A stretch of DNA of 64,000 nt from the NCBI GenBank assembly GCA_963580455.1, contig OY756971.1:18127001-18191000 (forward strand), given 5' to 3'. This document shows, one piece after another, positions 1 through 8,986 of this stretch (its first letter is position 1; the number at the start of each line of letters is the position of its first letter). The notes beneath the pieces were generated by a model. That model had not been told where the DNA came from. It did not search any database and saw only the letters and a program-made list of their open reading frames with translations. Made by a program: the position numbers and the translations under genes. Source of the stretch: Euonymus europaeus (Eukaryota > Streptophyta > Magnoliopsida > Celastrales > Celastraceae).

Positions 1-369
1 AATCATACAACTTGAGTTTGACCATGACCTTGTTGTGAATGTTGTCATCATATGCTTGTTTAAATTGTTAGTCTATTATTTCTTATAAATTGTTTGAATG
101 TTTTGTGGTGGATAGTGAGTCTTAGCTATTGTTTTCATTAATATCAATTCTCATTCTTGTTCTCAACGTCAATTTCTTTGTCTTAATTTTTATCTATTAC
201 AAGATTTAACCCCCCCCCTTTTCCCCCTTTTATAATTGTATCAATTATATTCAAGTGTTAGATTATATATCTATTAGCATCACTCCTTGTGGGATCGACT
301 CTTACTTGTTCACTATATATTAATTGTACATTTGTAAGTATATTTTAAATTGTTACTAACGACATAACA
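1..369. other. AT-rich sequence without a gene
   Basis: No coding frame or RNA gene is visible. The one distinct feature is a homopolymer-rich pyrimidine stretch near 211-229, a run of nine C, then four T, then five C. It lies directly before the integrase relic and may be part of the same decayed element or its flank. Confidence 0.5.
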
Positions 370-2330
370 GATATATGTGGACCTATTCATCCATCATGCG
401 GACCATTTCGTTACTAAATGGTTCTAATAGATGCATCATCTAAATGGTCACATCTATGTTTATTATCTACTCGAAATGTTGCATTTGCTAGATTTTTAGC
501 TCAAATTATTCGTTTACATGCACAATTTCCTGATTATTATATTAAGTCTATCTGACTGAATAATTCTGGTGAATTTACTTCTTAATCATTTAATGATTAT
601 TGCATGTCATTAGGTATAGATGTTGAACATCCTGTTCCACATACTCATACTCAAAATGGTTTAGCAGAGTCACTAATAAAGCGTCTCCAATTGATTGCTA
701 GACCGATGCTTTTGAAAATTAAATTACTTTTTGATTCTTGGGGACATGCCAGATTACATGATGCATCATTAATTCGAGTTAGACCTTCAGCTCATCATTC
801 ATATTCACCTTTACAATTGGTATTAGGTCATTAACCTAGTATTTCACATTTTCGTATTTTTGGTTGTGCTGTTTATGTTCCCATTTCACCTCCACAACAC
901 ACTAAGATGGGACTACAACGTCAACTTGGTATTTATGTTGGTTTTGATTCCCCTTCTATTGTTAGATATCTTGAACCATTAATTAATGATGTTTTCAAAG
1001 CTAGATTTGCATATTATCACTTTGATGGATCAATTTTTCCACCTTTAGGAAGTAAAATTTCTCACAATCATAAGCACAATGATATTTCTTGGAACACTAT
1101 GACACAATCTCATCTTGATCCACGAACAAAACAGTGTGAACTTGAAGTTCACAAAATTGTTCATTTACAAGGTATGACTAGTCAATTACCTGATGCATTT
1201 AATAATATTTCAAAAGTTTTGCAGTCACATATTCCTGCCAGAAATTCTACCACACGTATCAATGTCCCTAAAGGACAAACACCAAGTGATGAATTAAAGT
1301 CACATCAGAAACGTGGAAGACCACATGGAGCTAAAGATAGATTTCCCCGAAAGAGAAATGTCCAAATTTCTACTAAAGCTCTAGAAGAGCATATATCTCC
1401 AATAGAGAATACTCCTATAGAGATTACTCCTAAAGAGAATACACTTACTGAATCTCAATCTTATGAAAAAATATTTCTTGAAGAGATACAAGTACCTGAT
1501 GATGAGAATAATGAGCGTTCAATAACTGATGAAGGGAGTTGGGATAGAAGTAAGATTATTGTTGATAATATATTTACATATACAGTTGCTCTAAGCATTA
1601 CCGAAACTAATGAGGATCCTGAGCCTAAATCCATTGATGAATGTTGACATCAAAAATGATTGGCCTAAATGAAAAGATGTTATGACAGCATAATTAAATT
1701 CTTTTTCAAAAAGAGAAGTTTTTGAACCTGTAGTCCAGTCACCAGAAGGTGTTCAACCAAAAGATGTTATGACAGCAGAATTAAATTCTCTTTCAAAAAG
1801 AGAAGTTTTTGGACCTGCAGTCCAGTCACCAGAAGGTGTTCAGCCAATAGGATTCGAATGGGTGTTTGTGCGTAAGCGAAATAAGAATAATGAAATTACT
1901 CGTTATAAAACGAGACTTGTAGCACAAGGTTTCTCGCAGAGACCTGAAATTGATTATGATGAAATATATTCTCCTGTCATGGATGAAATCACTTCTAGAT
2001 TTTTAATTGGTTTAACAGTCGCTGAAAGACTGACTATGCGTTTTCTGGACGTGGTAACAATCTATTTATATGGATCGCTGGATAGTGAGATTTATATGAA
2101 AATCCCTGAAGGATTTCGGTTGCCTGAAGCAAAGCCTAGAGGATTGTGTTCAATCAAACTCCAGTATTCACTATATGGATTAAAACAATCTGGGCATATG
2201 TGGTACAATCGATTAAGTGAATACCTTATCAAAGAAAAGTTTACAAATGATCGGATTTGTCCATGAGTATTTATTAACAGGTCAGAATCTGGATTTGTTA
2301 TAATCGTTATTTATGTTGAATCACTTCACT
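370..2330 (+). mobile_element. Ty1/copia retrotransposon relic (integrase to reverse transcriptase)
   Basis: Decayed internal part of a copia-type element; the order integrase then reverse transcriptase (RT) is diagnostic of copia. From 370 the frame reads DICGPIHP, the start of the integrase core. The core continues through stops to HTHTQNGLAES near 640-670 and FGCAVYVP near 860. A variable linker runs 907-1647. RT motifs follow at 1855-2266, including FEWVFVRKR, RLVAQGFSQ, EIYMKIPEGF and SLYGLKQSG. The YVDD position near 2310 reads YVES and similarity stops there. Gag, protease, RNase H and LTRs are not seen. Several frame breaks make it non-functional. Confidence 0.85.
1672..1845 (+). repeat. 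In-frame 87-bp tandem duplication at the RT start of the copia relic
   Basis: Two adjacent units, 1672-1758 and 1759-1845, begin with AAAAGATGTTATGACAGCA and differ at a few positions. The offset of 87 keeps the frame. Unit 1 carries a TAA where unit 2 reads GAA, so unit 1 alone is broken. The duplication probably arose after insertion. Confidence 0.85.
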
Positions 2331-2404
2331 AATTGTTATTTTAACAATAACAATTGTTATTTAATTTCAACACCTCTCTCTTTCTTTTGTGAATAAATGC
2401 ACTC

Positions 2405-3215
2405 ATGTCCACAGAGTCAAGCCCGCATATAGAGTTCCTGGACGATCAGTACTCTTATTTATGCAGATTGTTCCAATTGGGATGATTCTTGTGGAGGCAT
2501 AGGGACATGGGTATCGAAACAGATGTGGTGGGTCACAAGAGGACCAAGAAGGCAGGAAGGGAGTTCCAGAAAACAACAAAACTTATGGCGGCGGCTAAGC
2601 TGAACATGAGATTCACATCTGGACGGAGAGACAAAGGAGGAAGAAGATGAGGGACCTGTTCTTTAGTCTTCATGCCTTGGTCCCTCAACTACCAGCCAAG
2701 GTAAAATCTGTTGATTTTCTTTTCTCGGTCTTATATTTCCTACTAACTTAATTTACCTAGTGATGCTTGTGTTGCTATCTTGGCTAATGGCTATGGCTTT
2801 GTTTTTTAGCCAAACGAATCAGAATTGATTACTAACGTACGAATCATCCTCTCTTTCTTTGATCAAATTTGTGCGATGTGTTTAGGCAGACAAGTCCACC
2901 ATTGTTGACGAAGCAGTGAGCTACATCAAGGTCCTTCAACAAAAGAAAAAGGATTGAAAAACTAAGTGGTGGAACAATATTAACAGGTTCAGAAGCACCC
3001 ATCATCACTTCACAGACATCCCGGGTATATGGATCGACTTCGAGAGAATCGGTTTTAGCCGATCAAGGACCGTCCGAGGCCATGAACTGTGCAGTTCCTC
3101 CTGTTCCTTTTGTCCTTTTATGCCGGAGTGCTTTCAGACATGGTTTTCTCCGAATGTCGTGATGAACACGTGCGGTGACGATGCGCAATTCAGTGTTTTT
3201 TCACAGAGAAAACAC
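2405..3215 (+). pseudogene. bHLH transcription factor pseudogene (bHLH95-like)
   Basis: Remains of a two-exon basic helix-loop-helix gene. A possible N-terminus starts at ATG 2405 and soon meets a stop. Exon 1 near 2535-2700 contains, after an in-frame TAA, the basic region and helix 1: [19 protein letters not shown], then [11 protein letters not shown] plausible intron 2701-2885 starts GTAAAA and ends TTTAG. Exon 2 from 2886 gives helix 2, ADKSTIVDEAVSYIKVLQ, then a frame break. Much later, near 3130-3200, the C-terminal part reads CFQTWFSPNVVMNTCGDDAQ. The HIWTER lead, the loop and this C-terminal block fit my recollection of the bHLH95 group. Stops and frameshifts make it non-coding. It lies outside the part of the duplication seen at 21492 onward. 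Confidence 0.8.
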
Positions 3216-3219
3216 TGAA

Positions 3220-5250
3220 TTGCCTGTCTGAATAGTAGGCAATACCCAGGTTATCATCCATTCCAAGCCTCAACAATCCTACAACAGAAATCCAACCCTA
3301 TCTGAGGCTTATCAGGTGGGTCTAGAAGTCATATTATCAAGTCAGGCTCTCAAACCTAAGAACCCAACTCAAAAATCAGATTTGGTCACTTTCTTGATCC
3401 AAATCTGGCCCACGAGCTCGATACAGTATGCCAGTATCCAAATCTATATTGTCACCGGGCTTGCAGGACTCGTCGTATCTTGGGCTGGTGATCAACTCCT
3501 GAGGTTGGATTGTGGTTTCCAGACTTGCAGGATGGAAGCCCAAAGAATGGATGTGAGATAGCCGAGTCTTGGTGGCCTTAATTATAAGTTGGGACCATGC
3601 CCATTTGTCTCTTTTATATTTAAATCTGAATGTTGTGCTGTCTCTCTTATTTGCCCTTTCATTTTAAGACGAAAAGTGAACTGCCAATAATTATACCATG
3701 AGGATTCTTTTTCAAATTTTTTTTTTAATCGGAATGTTGATTACTTATATGATAAGAGTTAGCATCCAACACAACTATGTTGCTTTCTTGGGGTCTTCTT
3801 TATCATGTGGAAGACGACTAGTGCCAAAAAAAAATTGTGACTGTAGTTTATTTTGTAAACGACCTTTTGGAAATGCTTTAACAACTTCCTTCAGTGGGTT
3901 TCCTTTCAGTGTAAGATTAGAAATTTTAGAAAGATCAAATTTATTATATTGCTTATCCAAGGCCCCATTTATTGCTTGATTGGCTATATTTTGTGACAAT
4001 ATGTATTAGCTTCATAGAATAAAAAGTGATAATGATGAAATTCTTCTAGAAATTACATTTAATGTATATAGGAACTCTCCGTGATTATCTATTGAGTGTG
4101 CATTGCATAAACTCATGGACCCGTATAAAAAGAAAAAAAAAATAATTTCAAATGTAATTTTTAATTTTTTTAAAAAAAAGTCTTGGAGTCTAAAAATTAG
4201 ATACACATTCCAGATATACACTAGAGAATTCCTCTATTTATTTACTGTCATAGTTTCAAACTCTTTTCCTGTTTCCTCCCTTCAATTAGAGTGTAGAGAA
4301 CACTACTCAACCTCCAATTTTGTACAAATAAATGGGAAATGAGTACAAAAGCATATTTAATATGGAGGTGTCCTCTATCATGTCTTACTCAAGTAGGATT
4401 GAAAGTTTATTTTGGTCACAGTATTCACATTTGTTCGTGGAATTAATTTCATGTGTATTGTAGTGGAAGACTTACTGTTGTCAGCTTAGACAAGACGAGT
4501 GATAACACTTGATTACTTGACTTAATTGAAATCGGTCAACTATCTAAATTAAAAATGATAACGTGTGCTTTAGGTCACCGGAATGGAAACGGAGCTTTGA
4601 AATTTGGGGTGACAAAATTTTACCCGAAATCTAGGTTAAACACAACAATTTATCCAATTAAAGTCGGGTTCGAATCCAAACACAAAATCTTGTCAAATTT
4701 AATTGTCCCGATCGTAACCCGAATTGCATTATTATTTGACTTATTTGTCTAAATTTAAATAAATTTGGATATATAATCAACTAAATACATTTAAAAATTC
4801 AAATTAATTCAGATCCGAACATGTAAAAATTTCATAAACACTATATTATCCAACCCAGAACCATTTTTTTCTCCACCTCTAATCGAAATCTGAAAAAGTA
4901 AGTAGGGTGGTCGTTGCTAAATTGCAATGATTGCCGATTATTACCTTATACAAACTGTTTTAGAGTGAAATGTGAATCTAACAAGGAGTAAAATGGAGCT
5001 GGCTGCTACTGGGAGGGTCAGTGTCACACCGGACAAGCTGATGTTGGAGGAGGAGTTACCAATCGAGCACTGTAATGAAAATATAAATAAAAAATAAATA
5101 AAAATGGAGTGAAAAAAGAGTTATATATTACTTTACAGTGGTTCAATCAATCTTAAGAAGATTTTTACATCCACCATGAAATACCCTCGAGTCTAGATCT
5201 CCATTCTACGTGCATAATTTATAATTTATAATTTATAACAAATTCTCTAT
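3220..5250. repeat. Upstream block of subtilase unit 1 (paralogous to 21492-24090)
   Basis: Non-coding sequence that recurs, diverged, at 21492-24090. Matching landmarks are GGCAATACC (3238 and 21507), TGAACTGCCAATAATTAT (3678 and 21808), AAACGACCTTTTGGAAATGC (3858 and 21992) and CCTCGAGTCTAGATCTCCAT (5186 and 24050). Small open frames inside it, such as 3316-3561 and 3698-3979, are disrupted in the other copy and are not supported as genes. Copy 2 has extra sequence near 22280-22780 and 22870-23095. Confidence 0.85.
4992..5070 (+). pseudogene. Subtilase 3'-end relic in unit 1
   Basis: A short frame reads GRVSVTPDKL followed by acidic residues. It matches GLKVSVTPDKLVFKEKNE near residues 697-713 of the intact subtilase at 8987-11275. 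Nothing else of the gene is present around it. The same fragment recurs at 23853-23937, so it predates duplication of the two units. Confidence 0.75.
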
Positions 5251-6430
5251 TTATATAAAATAAACTTAATGTTATCTCAGAGAATTAACTGATATTATAA
5301 CAAATCAAAGGTAATTTAATTTAAGTTTGATTCCTATCTTTTCTCTAACATCTCCGTTTAACCTCAAGGTAAAATATGAACAATGAGTTTAATATTTCGA
5401 TCAATATAACTTCACTGGATTGATAATTCTAATTTCATAAAGAAAATAACAGAATATAAGTAACTTCATCGAGACTTCAACCATTCAATTTGCAAATGTT
5501 TGACCAAAAATTTGACCGGGGACAAAAGTTAAGTATATCTAACCGTTCATAATTGTCGTGTATTTTTTATGATCCATTTAAATTATTTTAACATAAATAA
5601 TATATCGTTAAACTAATAATTCCGATCAAAACACATTTATAATTTTTAAATAATAAAATAAAATTTTCTCTTTTCTCAAAATGTTCTTACAGCGGAGTCT
5701 CCAGTAAAATTTTTATAGTAGACCCCGCGCTCCCCTATAATTCACACAAAACTGGCATCCCGAGAAATTCATTGTTTTACCTTATTTACTTTTTACAAAT
5801 CAAAGATTTGACACGTGATAGCAAACATACATTATCAAGACAATAAATTTTGCATCCTGCACATGGTGGCCAAAGAAAAACAATCATTTAAATCGCTGTC
5901 GTCATCAAACCTTTCGCTTTATATCTCATTAACTTTCCTTAGACTTGGTCCATAAAAGTCTAGGTCCAATGAAAAACAAATACGTTGCTCCTTCTACAAT
6001 TATCAAACATTTTTCATGTTAATTTTTTTTATTTTAAATAAAAAATATATCGATAGACTGAATTCATACTAGACATTTATTAATTTTTTTAAAAATGGGT
6101 TTTTTTTTATTTAACTCAAAACGCTACTATAATCGGACTTGCAACGGAGTTATTACATCAATCCCCAAACACTCATGGGCAGAACTAACCACGATTTGAG
6201 GCAGTTGGCCATTGATTTTTTTTTAGTATTACTTTTTATATAAAAATTACATGTCTATCCATAGTCAATGACTAATTAGTTACATAGTCTTAAAAAAAAT
6301 TGTTTGATTCAATTTTTAATTAAGTTATAATGTTTATATACTACAATGACCCACCAAATATTCCTCTTTTACGTTTTACCATAATAACTTAATTAAGTTA
6401 CCATAACCTCTTTTACCATAATTAAATTGC
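5250..6430. other. Intergenic, partly paralogous to 25560-26990
   Basis: No gene seen. Stretches match unit 2 in the same order: the AATGTTATCTCA region (5268 and 25592), GACTTCAACCAT (5473 and 24893), AACTGGCATCCC against AGCTGGCATCC (5750 and 26297), and a block near 6110-6210 matching 26690-26790. The shared order supports one duplicated unit. Confidence 0.7.
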
Positions 6431-7430
6431 CAAATTCTACACCACATCATTTACTCTATATACCACTCTTCTATCTATCATGACTCATCATCTCTATAAC
6501 TATTTTAACACCTTTTAAAATAAACCCTTTAATTTTTAAAATTCATCTATACACATCTAATATTGTTATTTTTGTCTTTTATGTACAATAATTAAAATTT
6601 GTTGAATGTCTGTGAATAATTTTTTCTTATATGGGGCTGTTAGGTTTTTTTTTTTTTTTGCTGCATTGTTTGGGAATTTTAGATATTCCTTTTATTTTTT
6701 GCAGATTTTCTTCAATAATTAAAAAAATTGAACAACTATAATATGAAATACTTTTATTTCAAAATTTAGATTTAAATACAAGTACATTAATCAGAACTTA
6801 AACTTATTGTTAATTGAGATGCATTCATCGAATGAACAAGTTTATGAAAATCACAGAGTTGTTTCTCTTATGATGTCGCCCATTCAGATGCACAATCATA
6901 TTTATAGGAAAACCATTGGATCATAACAGGAGGTATCGAATAATCGCCACCCATGAAAATCTGAACACAGTGATTATGATTCACATATCCGATAATGATG
7001 ACAATATGTTTTGAATGTGAAAGTGGGATCGCAAGGATAAAAACGTATCGCTTATGATATGTAAGACAGTGTTATACCACAATGCGATAAGGTGTCCCAT
7101 AGTAGACATATTCATCAAGTTGTCAATCGGTGTTGGTTTATCCATCTAAAAAAAAGCCAATGCATTGGCAATATAACATGCTCAATCATAACTGCCAAAT
7201 AAAGATACGTATATACTCTTGCCAAAATGTTCTCAATTCTTCAATTAAATCATATCTAACATGCGGCCAAGAATAAAAGACAAAAACAATAATTATTAGA
7301 GGGGTATATATAAATTTTGAAAATTAGAGAATTTGTTTTTAAATTATAAAAATAGTTGGTTGAGAATACCTAAGATGTAGAGTGTGGGATATGATAGTGT
7401 ATAGAATAGAGGAGGGTGGTGCATTTTTTT
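6430..7430. mobile_element. Mutator-like TIR element carrying an OTU-domain fragment
   Basis: The left part (about 6440-6600) and the reverse complement of the right part (about 7260-7430) align as degenerate long inverted repeats. Examples are CACCACATCATTTACTCTAT against CACCACCCTCCTCTATTC, and TTATTTTTGTCTTTTAT against TTGTTTTTGTCTTTTAT. The ends are approximate and I found no clear target duplication. The element is absent from the matching place in unit 2 (about 26800-26990), so it inserted into unit 1 only. Mutator-like identity is inferred from TIR length and cargo. Confidence 0.55.
6840..7175 (-). pseudogene. OTU-type cysteine protease-like domain fragment
   Basis: On the minus strand one frame reads MGHLIALWYNTVLHI (near 7120), and a second frame reads IIGYVNHNHCVQIF, then SIPPVMIQWFSYKYDCASEW (near 6860-7010). 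The order, and in particular the NHNHxVQV-like block that would hold the catalytic His, matches the C-terminal OTU-like domain of plant proteins linked to FAR1/MULE transposases. Frame changes and a stop after EWATS show it is dead. No N-terminal catalytic Cys region is visible. Confidence 0.55.
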
Positions 7431-8353
7431 TATTTTTTATGCAGAGGATGGTGCATTTATAGGCTCTCTATATATTGTGTAATATATAATGGAGGCCTTA
7501 AGATTAGTGCTCCACAATGTGCCACCTAAAATGTATGAGAGCGAAATTTTTTGCAATTATGAATTATTTATCTATTTTATTTTTAATGATTTTTTTTTCA
7601 ATTAAATTATATATCCCAAATTTATTAATACCATTATATTAAAACGAAAAATAAACCTCGTGACCTTAATATTAGCTTAGGTAATGTGTCAAAATATCAT
7701 GAGTGATACATAAGGAAAGTAACGTCACTTATCATCTCACAATCTGTAATAAATTACCCAAGACAATTCATTCCATGCATTTTCAAATGCCTTTTGATAG
7801 CGTCTACCTATATTTTCATTTGGATTTAATTTTTTTATGATAGTTTTGATCTCTTCACGGGTTATTGAGGCAATCCATCTAGTATATACTCTATTGAGGT
7901 AAAAGCAAAGAAGTCTCCCATTTGATTAATTTTGCATGTCGATTGCCAGAAAAAGAGTCTTCTACCACGAAGAAAACTAAAGTATTTTGATGGTCTTATT
8001 ACTTGATGATATAGAGGAACAATTCATCAATTCTCACCGGTGGATATTCTCTTAAATCATCTGCATAAGTTTTTTTAGTAAATCTTAAGTCTCACAAATG
8101 CTCCACAATAAGACAAGTAGGTCGTAGGATTGAAAAGAGAAAATAAATATAATTTTGAGCACTAAAAATTAGGATTTCATTTCAAAAGGTTCATTTTGGA
8201 CGTGCAGAACATATCAGCAGTAACTTTTACCATTGTTGTTACGATATTATGTTTCATCAATAAAGAACTAACAACCGTTAATCATTTATTTCACTAAAAT
8301 CATTACAACTATTTTGAAAGAAGATCAATAATGTACAAAAAAAATTTAAAATT
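7431..8353. other. Intergenic, no gene recognised
   Basis: AT-rich sequence with no matching part in unit 2. The minus strand of 7750-7890 has a short readable frame containing TRWIASITREEIKTIIKKL that I do not recognise. It may be a captured gene scrap inside the putative Helitron whose 3' end lies at 8386. Confidence 0.4.
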
Positions 8354-8386
8354 ATACCGCGCATAGCTTGGGTAATACACTAGTAT
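8354..8386 (+). mobile_element. Possible Helitron 3' terminus
   Basis: The sequence ACCGCGCATAGCTTGGGT forms a decayed hairpin and is followed after a short AT-rich spacer by CACTAG just before a T. Plant Helitron 3' ends have a GC hairpin about 10 bases before CTRR, inserted between A and T. The 5' TC end was not found, so the span is unknown. Confidence 0.35.
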
Positions 8387-8934
8387 TATCAAAACATAAG
8401 AATATGCTTTTTTTTTTCCGCTCTGAAGCTTATAAGCTATAACCACTCATGTCAAAACGCACGCCAAGAAATTCTCTCAATTTCTCCTATTGCCCCTGTC
8501 CTTCTCACACATTTGACCTCTTATCTCAAAAAATATATGTTAGATTTCGAAAAAATGTACATATTCAAACTCAACGCGTAAATTTTTTTCCAACAAAACT
8601 CATATTTGATAGTTTTTATTTAATTATTAAACTATTTTATATACTTTTAATAGTAAATTGACATCTATATGGTGTTATAAATTTACCCTGTCAAATATTA
8701 CACAATTTATTTAATAACTTATAATACTATTAAAACTTAGTTATAACCACCGTAGAGCTCTTGGAGTATACGAAGGCGAAGGCTTGAGGAATTATAATGG
8801 AGAAACATTCATTAGGAGCAAGGTCATGCATGATTGGGTGGACCAACCTAGATAGAGTGACACATGGACAAATTGGAAAAACAAAAATTGAGAAGTGAAG
8901 GAATTAAATTGGATTTTCCAGACTTCTCGTGTTC

Positions 8935-8940
8935 TATAAA
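8935..8940 (+). promoter_or_regulatory. TATA box of subtilase copy 1
   Basis: TATAAA lies 47 bases before the ATG at 8987. The equivalent position in copy 2 has TATATAA. The block from about 8795 to the ATG is conserved between the copies, which supports a shared core promoter. Confidence 0.65.
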
Positions 8941-8986
8941 ATCACCAACCAAACTATATTCTAAAATCATCTCCTGCTCTTCAATA

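Noticed and set aside
3698..3979. Open frame of 93 codons repeated in part at 21830-22054
   Set aside because: The two copies differ by small insertions that shift the frame, with no sign of protein-level constraint; it is part of a non-coding duplicated block.
8864..8986. Upstream in-frame start for subtilase copy 1 giving 41 extra residues
   Set aside because: It would start before the TATA box and precede the signal peptide, and copy 2 is not conserved as protein there.
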